Origin: Taudactylus pleione
Lineage: Eukaryota; Chordata; Amphibia; Anura; Myobatrachidae
Assembly: GCA_031769625.1 (NCBI GenBank)
Contig: JAUIMM010002531.1
Location: 248,001-312,000 of the forward strand
DNA length: 64,000 nucleotides
Direction of reading: 5' to 3'
The notes beneath the pieces were generated by a model. The model was not told the origin of the DNA. It searched no databases and worked only from the letters and a program-made list of their open reading frames with translations. Made by a program: the position numbers and the translations under genes. This document shows positions 41,541-54,475 of this stretch, one piece after another (positions within the stretch are counted from its first letter, which is position 1; every line of letters starts with the position of its first letter).

Positions 41541-43769
41541 ATGTGAAATGGTTTTTCTCCCATGTTGCGTTTAAGAGAAAACAGCAAATGCAAGTTTTAG
41601 GCCAAAATGCATTGAAAGCAATGGAAATAACAAAAGTCCATACTTTGTGATATCTCCTCTTGTAGCAAACACAGACAGCTCAAAATTGCACTGGATGTGT
41701 TGAAGACCAAGACCCACAAATGTGATGTGAAATGGTTTTTCTCCCATGTTGCGTTTAAGAGAAAACAGCAAATGTACGTTTTAGGCCAAAATGCATTGAA
41801 AGCAATGGAAACAACAAAAGTGCATACTTTGTGATATCTCCTCTTGTAGCAAACACAGACAGCTCAAAATTTCACTGGATGTGTTGAAGACCAAGACCCA
41901 CAAATGTGATGTGAAATGGTTTTTCTCCCATGTTGCGTTTAAGAGAAAACAGCAAATGCACGTTTTAGGCCAAAATGCATTGAAAGCAATGGAAACAACA
42001 AAAGCGCATACTTTGTGATATCTCCTCTTGTAGCAAACACAGACATCTCAAAATTTCACTGGATGTGTTGAAGACCAAGACCCACAAATGTGATGTGAAA
42101 TGGTTTTTCTCCCATGTTGCGTTTAAGAGAAAACAGCAAAAGCACGTTTTAGGCCAAAATGCATTGAAAGCAATGGAAACAACAAAAGCGCATACTTTGT
42201 GTTATCTCCTCTTGTAGCAAAATTTCACTGGATGTGTTGAAGACCAAAACCCACAAATGTGATGTGAAATGGTTTTTCTCCCATGTTGCGTTTAAGAGAA
42301 AACAGCAAATGCAAGTTTTAGGCCAAAATGCATTGAAAGCAATGGAAATAACAAAAGCGCATACTTTGTGATATCTCCTCTTGTAGCAAACACGGACAGC
42401 TCAAAATTTCACTGGATGTGCTGAAGACCAAGACCCACAAATGTGATGTGAAATGGTTTTTCTCCCATGTTGCTTTTAAGAGAAAACAGCAAATGCACGT
42501 TTTAGGCCAAAATGCATTCAAAGCAATGGAAATAACAAATGTCCATACTTTGTGATATCTCCTCTTGTAGCAAATACAGACAGCTCAAAATTGCACTGGA
42601 TGTGTTGAAGACCAAGACCCACAAATATGATGTGAAAAGGTTTTTCTCCCATGTTGCGTTTAAGAGAAAACAGCAAATGCACGTTTTAGGCCAAAATGCA
42701 TTGAAAGCAATGAAAACAACAAAAGCGCATACTTTGTGATATCTCCTCTTGTAGCAAACACAGACAGCTCAAAATTTCACTGGATGTGTTGAAGACCAAG
42801 ACCCACAAATGTGATGTGAAATGGTTTTTCTCCCATGTTGCGTTTAAGAGAAAACAGCAAATGCACGTTTTAGGCCAAAATGCATTGAAAGCAATGGAAA
42901 TAACAAAAGTCCATACTTTGTGATATCTCCTCTTGTAGCAAACACAGACAGCTCAAAATTGCACTGGATGTGTTGAAGACCAAGACCCACAAATGTGATG
43001 TGAAATGGTTTTTCTCCCATGTTGCGTTTAAGAGAAAACAGCAAATGCACGTTTTAGGCCAAAATGCATTGAAAGCAATGGAAACTACAAAAGCGCATAC
43101 TTTGTGATATCTCCTCTTGTAGCAAACACAGACAGCTCAAAATTTCACTGGATGTGTTGAAGACCAAGACCCACAAATGTGATGTGAAATGGTTTTTCTC
43201 CCATGTTGCGTTTAAGAGAAAACAGCAAATGCACGTTTTAGGCCAAAATGCATTGAAAGCAATGGAAACTACAAAAGCGCATACTTTGTGATATCTCCTC
43301 TTGTAGCAAACACAGACAGCTCAAAATTTCACTGGATGTGTTGAAGACCAAGACCCACAAATGTGATGTGAAATGGTTTTTCTCCCATGTTGCGTTTAAG
43401 AGAAAACAGCAAATGCTCGTTTTAGGCCAAAATGCATTGAAAGCAATGAAAACAACAAAAGCGCATACTTTGTGATATCTCCTCTTGTAGCAAACACAGA
43501 CAGCTCAAAATTTCACTGGATGTGTTGAAGACCAAGACCCATAAATGTGATGTGAAATGGTTTTTCTCCCATGTTGCGTTTAAGAGAAAACAGCAAATGC
43601 ACGTTTTAGGCCAAAATGCATTGAAAGCAATGGAAACAACAAAAGCGCATACTTTGTGTTATCTCCTCTTGTAGCAAAATTTCACTGGATGTGTTGAAGA
43701 CCAAAACCCACAAATGTGATGTGAAATGGTTTTTCTCCCATGTTGCGTTTAAGAGAAAACAGCAAATGC

Positions 43770-45240
43770 AAGTTTTAGGCCAAAATGCATTGAAAGCAAT
43801 GGAAATAACAAAAGCGCATACTTTGTGATATCTCCTCTTGTAGCAAACACGGACAGCTCAAAATTTCACTGGATGTGTTGAAGACCAAGACCCACAAATG
43901 TGATGTGAAATGGTTTTTCTCCCATGTTGCTTTTAAGAGAAAACAGCAAATGCAAGTTTTAGGCCAAAATGCATTGAAAGCAATGGAAATAACAAAAGTC
44001 CATACTTTGTGATATCTCCTCTTGTAGCAATACAGACAGCTCAAAATTGCACTGGATGTGTTGAAGACCAAGACCCACAAATATGATGTGAAAAGGTTTT
44101 TCTCCCATGTTGCGTTTAAGAGAAAACAGCAAATGCACGTTTTAGGCCAAAATGCATTGAAAGCAATGGAAACAACAAAAGCGCATACTTTGTGATATCT
44201 CCTCTTGTAGCAAACACAAACAGCTCAAAATTTCACTGGATGTGTTGAAGACCAAGACCCACAAATGTGATGTGAAATGGTTTTTCTCCCATGTTGCTTT
44301 TAAGAGAAAACAGCAAATGCAAGTTTTAGGCCAAAATGCATTGAAAGCAATGGAAATAACAAAAGTCCATACTTTGTGATATCTCCTCTTGTAGCAAACA
44401 CAGACAGCTCAAAATTGCACTGGATGTGTTGAAGACCAAGACCCACAAATGTGATGTGAAATGGTTTTTCTCCCATGTTGCGTTTAAGAGAAAACAGCAA
44501 ATGCACGTTTTAGGCCAAAATGCATTGAAAGCAATGAAAACAACAAAAGCGCATACTTTGTGATATCTCCTCTTGTAGCAAACACAGACAGCTCAAAATT
44601 TCACTGGATGTGTTGAAGACCAAGACCCACAAATGTGATGTGAAATGGTTTTTCTCCCATGTTGCGTTTAAGAGAAAACAGCAAATGCACGTTTTAGGCC
44701 AAAATGCATTGAAAGCAATGGAAACTACAAAAGCGCATACTTTGTGATATCTCCTCTTGTAGCAAACACAGACAGCTCAAAATTTCACTGGATGTGTTGA
44801 AGACCAAGACCCACAAATTTGATGTGAAATGGTTTTTCTCCCATGTTGCGTTTAAGAGAAAACAGCAAATGCACGTTTTAGGCCAAAATGCATTGAAAGC
44901 AATGGAAACTACAAAAGCGCATACTTTGTGATATCTCCTCTTGTAGCAAACACAGACAGCTCAAAATTTCACTGGATGTGTTGAAGACCAAGACCCACAA
45001 ATGTGATGTGAAATGGTTTTTCTCCCATGTTGCGTTTAAGAGAAAACAGCAAATGCTCGTTTTAGGCCAAAATGCATTGAAAGCAATGAAAACAACAAAA
45101 GCGCATACTTTGTGATATCTCCTCTTGTAGCAAACACAGACAGCTCAAAATTTCACTGGATGTGTTGAAGACCAAGACCCACAAATGTGATGTGAAATGG
45201 TTTTTCTCCCATGTTGCGTTTAAGAGAAAACAGCAAATGC
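43770..45240 (+). repeat. Family B 8-mer HOR (1,471 bp), copy 1
   Basis: Markers GTAGCAATACAGAC (two bases shorter than the more usual GTAGCAAATACAGAC) at about 44,026, CACAAACAGC near 44,215 and AAATTTGATG near 44,815 recur exactly 1,471 bp later. Eight monomers would be 1,472 bp. The break is where GCGCAT in copy 1 becomes GTCCAT past the end of copy 2. Confidence 0.88.
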
Positions 45241-46711
45241 AAGTTTTAGGCCAAAATGCATTGAAAGCAATGGAAATAACAAAAGCGCATACTTTGTGAT
45301 ATCTCCTCTTGTAGCAAACACGGACAGCTCAAAATTTCACTGGATGTGTTGAAGACCAAGACCCACAAATGTGATGTGAAATGGTTTTTCTCCCATGTTG
45401 CTTTTAAGAGAAAACAGCAAATGCAAGTTTTAGGCCAAAATGCATTGAAAGCAAAGGAAATAACAAAAGTCCATACTTTGTGATATCTCCTCTTGTAGCA
45501 ATACAGACAGCTCAAAATTGCACTGGATGTGTTGAAGACCAAGACCCACAAATATGATGTGAAAAGGTTTTTCTCCCATGTTGCGTTTAAGAGAAAACAG
45601 CAAATGCACGTTTTAGGCCAAAATGCATTGAAAGCAATGGAAACAACAAAAGCGCATACTTTGTGATATCTCCTCTTGTAGCAAACACAAACAGCTCAAA
45701 ATTTCACTGGATGTGTTGAAGACCAAGACCCACAAATGTGATGTGAAATGGTTTTTCTCCCATGTTGCTTTTAAGAGAAAACAGCAAATGCAAGTTTTAG
45801 GCCAAAATGCATTGAAAGCAATGGAAATAACAAAAGTCCATACTTTGTGATATCTCCTCTTGTAGCAAACACAGACAGCTCAAAATTGCACTGGATGTGT
45901 TGAAGACCAAGACCCACAAATGTGATGTGAAATGGTTTTTCTCCCATGTTGCGTTTAAGAGAAAACAGCAAATGCACGTTTTAGGCCAAAATGCATTGAA
46001 AGCAATGAAAACAACAAAAGCGCATACTTTGTGATATCTCCTCTTGTAGCAAACACAGACAGCTCAAAATTTCACTGGATGTGTTGAAGACCAAGACCCA
46101 CAAATGTGATGTGAAATGGTTTTTCTCCCATGTTGCGTTTAAGAGAAAACAGCAAATGCACGTTTTAGGCCAAAATGCATTGAAAGCAATGGAAACTACA
46201 AAAGCGCATACTTTGTGATATCTCCTCTTGTAGCAAACACAGACAGCTCAAAATTTCACTGGATGTGTTGAAGACCAAGACCCACAAATTTGATGTGAAA
46301 TGGTTTTTCTCCCATGTTGCGTTTAAGAGAAAACAGCAAATGCACGTTTTAGGCCAAAATGCATTGAAAGCAATGGAAACTACAAAAGCGCATACTTTGT
46401 GATATCTCCTCTTGTAGCAAACACAGACAGCTCAAAATTTCACTGGATGTGTTGAAGACCAAGACCCACAAATGTGATGTGAAATGGTTTTTCTCCCATG
46501 TTGCGTTTAAGAGAAAACAGCAAATGCTCGTTTTAGGCCAAAATGCATTGAAAGCAATGAAAACAACAAAAGCGCATACTTTGTGATATCTCCTCTTGTA
46601 GCAAACACAGACAGCTCAAAATTTCACTGGATGTGTTGAAGACCAAGACCCACAAATGTGATGTGAAATGGTTTTTCTCCCATGTTGCGTTTAAGAGAAA
46701 ACAGCAAATGC
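45241..46711 (+). repeat. Family B 8-mer HOR, copy 2
   Basis: Direct tandem partner of 43,770-45,240, with the markers at about 45,497, 45,686 and 46,286. One visible difference is GCAAAGGAAAT near 45,452 in place of GCAATGGAAAT. Confidence 0.88.
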
Positions 46712-48980
46712 AAGTTTTAGGCCAAAATGCATTGAAAGCAATGGAAATAACAAAAGTCCATACTTTGTGATATCTCGTCTTGTAGCAAACACAGACAGCT
46801 CAAAATTGCACTGGATGTGTTGAAGACCAAGACCCACAAATGTGATGTGAAATGGTTTTTCTCCCATGTTGCGTTTAAGAGAAAACAGCAAATGCACGTT
46901 TTAGGCCAAAATGCATTGAAAGCAATGGAAACAACAAAAGCGCATACTTTGTGATATCTCCTCTTGTAGCAAACACAGACAGCTCAAAATTTCACTGGAT
47001 GTGTTGAAGACCAAGACCCACAAATGTGATGTGAAATGGTTTTTCTCCCATGTTGCGTTTAAGAGAAAACAGCAAATGCACGTTTTAGGCCAAAATGCAT
47101 TGAATGCAATGGAAACAACAAAAGCGCATACTTTGTGATATCTCCTCTTGTAGCAAACACAGACAGCTCAAAATTTCACTGGATGTGTTGAAGACCAAGA
47201 CCCACAAATGTGATGTGAAATGGTTTTTCTCCCATGTTGCGTTTAAGAGAAAACAGCAAATGCACGTTTTAGGCCAAAATGCATTGAAAGCAATGGAAAC
47301 TACAAAAGCGCATACTTTGTGATATCTCCTCTTGTAGCAAACACAGACAGCTCAAAATTTCAATGGATGTGTTGAAGACCAAGACCCACAAATGTGATGT
47401 GAAATGGTTTTTCTCCCATGTTGCGTTTAAGAGAAAACAGCAAATGCACGTTTTAGGCCAAAATGCATTGAAAGCAATGGAAACTACAAAAGCGCATACT
47501 TTGTGATATCTCCTCTTGTAGCAAACACAGACAGCTCAAAATTTCACTGGATGTGTTGAAGACCAAGACCCACAAATGTGATGTGAAATGGTTTTTCTCC
47601 CATGTTGCGTTTAAGAGAAAACAGCAAATGCTCGTTTTAGGCCAAAATGCATTGAAAGCAATGAAAACAACAAAAGCGCATACTTTGTGATATCTCCTCT
47701 TGTAGCAAACACAGACAGCTCAAAATTTCACTGGATGTGTTGAAGACCAAGACCCACAAATTTGATGTGAAATGGTTTTTCTCCCATGTTGCGTTTAAGA
47801 GAAAACAGCAAATGCAAGTTTTAGGCCAAAATGCATTGAAAGCAATGGAAATAACAAAAGTCCATACTTTGTGATATCTCCTCTTGTAGCAAACACAGAC
47901 AGCTCAAAATTGCACTGGATGTGTTGAAGACCAAGACCCACAAATGTGATGTGAAATGGTTTTTCTCCCATGTTGCGTTTAAGAGAAAACAGCAAATGCA
48001 CGTTTTAGGCCAAAATGCATTGAAAGCAATGAAAACAACAAAAGCGCATACTTTGTGATATCTCCTCTTGTAGCAAACACAGACAGCTCAAAATTTCACA
48101 GGATGTGTTGAAGACCAAGACCCACAAATGTGATGTGAAATGGTTTTTCTCCCATGTTGCGTTTAAGAGAAAACAGCAAATGCACGTTTTAGGCCAAAAT
48201 GCATTGAAAGCAATGGAAACAACAAAAGCGCATACTTTGTGATATCTCCTCTTGTAGCAAACACAGACAGCTCAAAATTTCACTGGATGTGTTGAAGACC
48301 AAGACCCACAAATGTGATGTGAAATGGTTTTTCTCCCATGTTGCGTTTAAGAGAAAACAGCAAATGCAAGTTTTAGGCCAAAATGCATTGAAAGCAATGG
48401 AAACAACAAAAGCGCATACTTTGTGTTATCTCCTCTTGTAGCAAACACAGACAGCTCAAAATTTCACTGGATGTGTTGAAGACCAAAACCCACAAATGTG
48501 ATGTGAAATGGTTTTTCTCCCATGTTGCGTTTAAGAGAAAACAGCAAATGCAAGTTTTAGGCCAAAATGCATTGAAAGCAATGGAAATAACAAAAGCGCA
48601 TACTTTGTGATATCTCCTCTTGTAGCAAACACGGACAGCTCAAAATTTCATTGGATGTGTTGAAGACAAAGACCCACAAATGTGATGTGAAATGGTTTTT
48701 CTCCCATGTTGCTTTTAAGAGAAAACAGCAAATGCACGTTTTAGGCCAAAATGCATTGAAAGCAATGGAAATAACAAAAGTCCATACTTTGTGATATCTC
48801 CTCTTGTAGCAAACACAGACAGCTCAAAATTGCACTGGATGTGTTGAAGACCAAGACCCACAAATGTGATGTGAAATGGTTTTTCTCCCATGTTGCGTTT
48901 AAGAGAAAACAGCAAATGCACGTTTTAGGCCAAAATGCATTGAAAGCAATGGAAACAACAAAAGCGCATACTTTGTGATA
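45771..48980 (+). repeat. Family B large duplication (16-18 monomers), copy 1
   Basis: This segment recurs at about 49,083-51,930. The offset is 3,312 bp (18 monomers) at the left (TATCTCGTC at 46,772 and 50,084), 3,128 bp (17) at TTTCAATGG (47,359 and 50,487), and 2,944 bp (16) further right (TTCACAGG near 48,105 and 51,049; TTCATTGG near 48,650 and 51,594). The second copy has therefore lost two whole monomers in two steps, or the first has gained them. Confidence 0.85.
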
Positions 48981-49082
48981 TCTCCTCTTGTAGCAAACAC
49001 AGACAGCTCAAAATTTCACTGGATGTGTTGAAGACCAAGACCCACAAATGTGATGTGAAATGGTTTTTCTCCCATGTTGCTT

Positions 49083-51930
49083 TTAAGAGAAAACAGCAAA
49101 TGCAAGTTTTAGGCCAAAATGCATTGAAAGCAATGGAAATAACAAAAGTCCATACTTTGTGATATCTCCTCTTGTAGCAAACACAGACAGCTCAAAATTG
49201 CACTGGATGTGTTGAAGACCAAGACCCACAAATGTGATGTGAAATGGTTTTTCTCCCATGTTGCGTTTAAGAGAAAACAGCAAATGCACGTTTTAGGCCA
49301 AAATGCATTGAAAGCAATGAAAACAACAAAAGCGCATACTTTGTGATATCTCCTCTTGTAGCAAACACAGACAGCTCAAAATTTCACTGGATGTGTTGAA
49401 GACCAAGACCCACAAATGTGATGTGAAATGGTTTTTCTCCCATGTTGCGTTTAAGAGAAAACAGCAAATGCACGTTTTAGGCCAAAATGCATTGAAAGCA
49501 ATGGAAACTACAAAAGCGCATACTTTGTGATATCTCCTCTTGTAGCAAACACAGACAGCTCAAAATTTCACTGGATGTGTTGAAGACCAAGACCCACAAA
49601 TGTGATGTGAAATGGTTTTTCTCCCATGTTGCGTTTAAGAGAAAACAGCAAATGCACGTTTTAGGCCAAAATGCATTGAAAGCAATGGAAACTACAAAAG
49701 CGCATACTTTGTGATATCTCCTCTTGTAGCAAACACAGACAGCTCAAAATTTCACTGGATGTGTTGAAGACCAAGACCCACAAATGTGATGTGAAATGGT
49801 TTTTCTCCCATGTTGCGTTTAAGAGAAAACAGCAAATGCTCGTTTTAGGCCAAAATGCATTGAAAGCAATGAAAACAACAAAAGCGCATACTTTGTGATA
49901 TCTCCTCTTGTAGCAAACACAGACAGCTCAAAATTTCACTGGATGTGTTGAAGACCAAGACCCACAAATGTGATGTGAAATGGTTTTTCTCCCATGTTGC
50001 GTTTAAGAGAAAACAGCAAATGCAAGTTTTAGGCCAAAATGCATTGAAAGCAATGGAAATAACAAAAGTCCATACTTTGTGATATCTCGTCTTGTAGCAA
50101 ACACAGACAGCTCAAAATTGCACTGGATGTGTTGAAGACCAAGACCCACAAATGTGATGTGAAATGGTTTTTCTCCCATGTTGCGTTTAAGAGAAAACAG
50201 CAAATGCACGTTTTAGGCCAAAATGCATTGAAAGCAATGGAAACAACAAAAGCGCATACTTTGTGATATCTCCTCTTGTAGCAAACACAGACAGCTCAAA
50301 ATTTCACTGGATGTGTTGAAGACCAAGACCCACAAATGTGATGTGAAATGGTTTTTCTCCCATGTTGCGATTAAGAGAAAACAGCAAATGCACGTTTTAG
50401 GCCAAAATGCATTGAAAGCAATGGAAACTACAAAAGCGCATACTTTGTGATATCTCCTCTTGTAGCAAACACAGACAGCTCAAAATTTCAATGGATGTGT
50501 TGAAGACCAAGACCCACAAATGTGATGTGAAATGGTTTTTCTCCCATGTTGCGTTTAAGAGAAAACAGCAAATGCACGTTTTAGGCCAAAATGCATTGAA
50601 AGCAATGGAAACTACAAAAGCGCATACTTTGTGATATCTCCTCTTGTAGCAAACACAGACAGCTCAAAATTTCACTGGATGTGTTGAAGACCAAGACCCA
50701 CAAATGTGATGTGAAATGGTTTTTCTCCCATGTTGCGTTTAAGAGAAAACAGCAAATGCAAGTTTTAGGCCAAAATGCATTGAAAGCAATGGAAATAACA
50801 AAAGTCCATACTTTGTGATATCTCCTCTTGTAGCAAACACAGACAGCTCAAAATTGCACTGGATGTGTTGAAGACCAAGACCCACAAATGTGATGTGAAA
50901 TGGTTTTTCTCCCATGTTGCGTTTAAGAGAAAACAGCAAATGCACGTTTTAGGCCAAAATGCATTGAAAGCAATGAAAACAACAAAAGCGCATACTTTGT
51001 GATATCTCCTCTTGTAGCAAACACAGACAGCTCAAAATTTCACAGGATGTGTTGAAGACCAAAACCCACAAATGTGATGTGAAATGGTTTTTCTCCCATG
51101 TTACGTTTAAGAGAAAACAGCAAATGCACGTTTTAGGCCAAAATGCATTGAAAGCAATGGAAACAACAAAAGCGCATACTTTGTGATATCTCCTCTTGTA
51201 GCAAACACAGACAGCTCAAAATTTCACTGGATGTGTTGAAGACCAAGACCCACAAATGTGATGTGAAATGGTTTTTCTCCCATGTTGCGTTTAAGAGAAA
51301 ACAGCAAATGCAAGTTTTAGGCCAAAATGCATTGAAAGCAATGGAAACAACAAAAGCGCATACTTTGTGTTATCTCCTCTTGTAGCAAACACAGACAGCT
51401 CAAAATTTCACTGGATGTGTTGAAGACCAAAACCCACAAATGTGATGTGAAATGGTTTTTCTCCCATGTTGCGTTTAAGAGAAAACAGCAAATGCAAGTT
51501 TTAGGCCAAAATGCATTGAAAGCAATGGAAATAACAAAAGCGCATACTTTGTGATATCTCCTCTTGTAGCAAACACGGACAGCTCAAAATTTCATTGGAT
51601 GTGTTGAAGACAAAGACCCACAAATGTGATGTGAAATGGTTTTTCTCCCATGTTGCTTTTAAGAGAAAACAGCAAATGCACGTTTTAGGCCAAAATGCAT
51701 TGAAAGCAATGGAAATAACAAAAGTCCATACTTTGTGATATCTCCTCTTGTAGCAAACACAGACAGCTCAAAATTGCACTGGATGTGTTGAAGACCAAGA
51801 CCCACAAATGTGATGTGAAATGGTTTTTCTCCCATGTTGCGTTTAAGAGAAAACAGCAAATGCACGTTTTAGGCCAAAATGCATTGAAAGCAATGGAAAC
51901 AACAAAAGCGCATACTTTGTGATATCTCCT
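49083..51930 (+). repeat. Family B large duplication, copy 2 (two monomers fewer)
   Basis: Partner of 45,771-48,980 with the same rare markers in order but two monomers fewer. It overlaps in ancestry with the 8-mer HOR on the left, which shows nested rounds of duplication. Confidence 0.85.
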
Positions 51931-54450
51931 CTTGTAGCAAACACAGACAGCTCAAAATTTCACTGGATGTGTTGAAGACCAAGACCCACAAATGTGATGT
52001 GAAATGGTTTTTCTCCCATGTTGCGTTTAAGAGAAAACAGCAAATGCACGTTTTAGGCCAAAATGCATTGAAAGCAATGGAAACAACAAAAGCGCATACT
52101 TTGTGTTATCTCCTCTTGTAGCAAAATTTCACTGGATGTGTTGAAGACCAAAACCCACAAATGTGATGTGATATGGTTTTTCTCCCATGTTGCGTTTAAG
52201 AGAAAACAGCAAATGCAAGTTTTAGGCCAAAATGCATTGAAAGCAATGGAAATAACAAAAGCGCATACTTTGTGATATCTCCTCTTGTAGCAAACAAGGA
52301 CAGCTCAAAATTTCACTGGATGTGTTGAAGAGCAAGACCCACAAATGTGATGTGAAATGGTTTTTCTCCCATGTTGCTTTTAAGAGAAAACAGCAAATGC
52401 AAGTTTTAGGCCAAAATGCATTGAAAGCAATGGAAATAACAAAAGTCCTTACTTTGTGATATCTCCTCTTGTAGCAAATACAGACAGCTCAAAATTGCAC
52501 CGGATGTGTCGAAGACCAAGACCCACAAATATGATGTGAAAAGGTTTTTCTCCCATGTTGCGTTTAAGAGAAAACAGCAAATGCACGTTTTAGGCCAAAA
52601 TGCATTGAAAGCAATGGAAACAACAAAAGCGCATACTTTGTGATATCTCCTCTTGTAGCAAACACAGACAGCTCAAAATTTCACTGGATGTGTTGAAGAC
52701 CAAGACCCACAAATGTGATGTGAAATGGTTTTTCTCCCATGTTGCTTTTAAGAGAAAACAGCAAATGCAAGTTTTAGGCCAAAATGCATTGAAAGCAATG
52801 GAAATAACAAAAGTCCATACTTTGTGATATCTCCTCTTGTAGCAAACACAGACAGCTCAAAATTGCACTGGATGTGTTGAAGACCAAGACCCACAAATGT
52901 GATGTGAAATGGTTTTTCTTCCATGTTGCGTTTAAGAGAAAACAGCAAATGCACGTTTTAGGCCAAAATGCATTGAAAGCAATGAAAACAACAAAAGCGC
53001 ATACTTTGTGATATCTCCTCTTGTAGCAAACACAGACAGCTCAAAATTTCTCTGGATGTGTTGAAGACCAAGACCCACAAATGTGATGTGAAATGGTTTT
53101 TCTCCCATGTTGCGTTTAAGAGAAAACAGCAAATGAACGTTTTAGGCCAAAATGCATTGAAAGCAATGGAAACAACAAAAGCGCATACTTTGTGATATCT
53201 CCTCTTGTAGCAAACACAGACAGCTCAAAATTTCACTGGATGTGTTGAAGACCAAGACCCACAAATGTGATGTGAAATGGTTTTTCTCCCATGTTGCGTT
53301 TAAGAGAAAACAGCAAATGCACGTTTTAGGCCAAAATGCATTGAAAGCAATGGAAACTACAAAAGCGCATACTTTGTGATATCTCCTCTTGTAGCAAACA
53401 CAGACAGCTCAAAATTTCACTGGATGTGTTGAAGACCAAGACCCACAAATGTGATGTGAAATGGTTTTTCTCCCATGTTGCGTTTAAGAGAAAACAGCAA
53501 ATGCACGTTTTAGGCCAAAATGCATTGAAAGCAATGGAAACTACAAAAGCGCATACTTTGTGATATCTCCTCTTGTAGCAAACACAGACAGCTCAAAATT
53601 TCACTGGATGTGTTGAAGACCAAGACCCACAAATGTGATGTGAAATGGTTTTTCTCCAATGTTGCGTTTAAGAGAAAACAGCAAATGCAAGTTTTAGGCC
53701 AAAATGCATTGAAAGCAATGGAAATAACAAAAGTCCATACTTTGTGATATCTCCTCTTGTAGCAAACACAGACAGCTCAAAATTGCACTGGATGTGTTGA
53801 AGACCAAGACCCACAAATGTGATGTGAAATGGTTTTTCTCCCATGTTGCGTTTAAGAGAAAACAGCAAATGCACGTTTTAGGCCAAAATGCATTGAAAGC
53901 AATGGAAACTACAAAAGCACATACTTTGTGATATCTCCTCTTGTAGCAAACACAGACAGCTCAAAATTTCACTGGATGTGTTGAAGACCAAAACCCACAA
54001 ATGTGATGTGAAATGGTTTTTCTCCAATGTTGCGTTTAAGAGAAAACAGCAAATGCACGTTTTAGGCCAAAATGCATTGAAAGCAATGGAAACAACAAAA
54101 GCGCATACTTTGTGATATCTCCTCTTGTAGCAAACACAGACAGCTCAAAATTTCACTGGATGTGTTGAAGACCAAGACCCACAAATGTGATGTGAAATGG
54201 TTTTTCTCCCATGTTGCGTTTAAGAGAAAACAGCAAATGCACGTTTTAGGCCAAAATGCATTGAAAGCAATGGAAACAACAAAAGCGCATACTTTGTGTT
54301 ATCTCCTCTTGTAGCAAAATTTCACAGGATGTGTTGAAGACCAAAACCCACAAATGTGATGTGAAATGGTTTTTCTCCCATGTTGCGTTTAAGAGAAAAC
54401 AGCAAATGCAAGTTTTAGGCCAAAATGCATTGAAAGCAATGGAAATAACA

Positions 54451-54475
54451 AAAGCGCATACACCACATACTATTC
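54451..54475. other. Right B/A satellite junction
   Basis: Family B reads AAAAGCGCATAC, where the monomer should continue with TTTGTG; instead the sequence runs into family A, ACCACATACTATTC. The bases ATAC (54,458-54,461) fit both families, so the join shows 4-bp microhomology. B stops near base 82 of its monomer, a different phase from the left edge. Confidence 0.92.

Larger units (their letters stand above)
34041..54461 (+). repeat. Family B 184-bp satellite array, about 111 monomers
   Basis: Successive landmarks such as ATGTTGCGTTTAAGAG recur every 184 bp (34,221, 34,405 and so on). Using 34,221-34,404 as reference, the monomer has 36 G and 36 C (39% GC), three CpG sites, and the internal landmarks AATGCATT (positions 45-52), GATATCTCCTCTTGTAGC and CACAAATGTGATGTG. 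The block is about 20.4 kb, close to 111 monomer lengths, with no interruption. Monomers differ at a few recurrent sites: CACG/CAAG/CTCG, GCGCAT/GTCCAT, GGAAAC/GAAAAC, TTTCAC/TTGCAC and GATATC/GTTATC. These combinations define HORs. The length is close to nucleosome spacing, so a centromeric role is possible but not shown. Confidence 0.97.

Noticed and set aside
34041..54461. Alpha-satellite or a known plant or fish centromere repeat
   Set aside because: The length is 184 bp rather than 171 bp, and I recognise no CENP-B box or match to a named family; naming it would need a database search.
34041..54461. B block as a transposon or integrated element
   Set aside because: No terminal inverted repeats, target-site duplication or coding region; its ends fall at different monomer phases.
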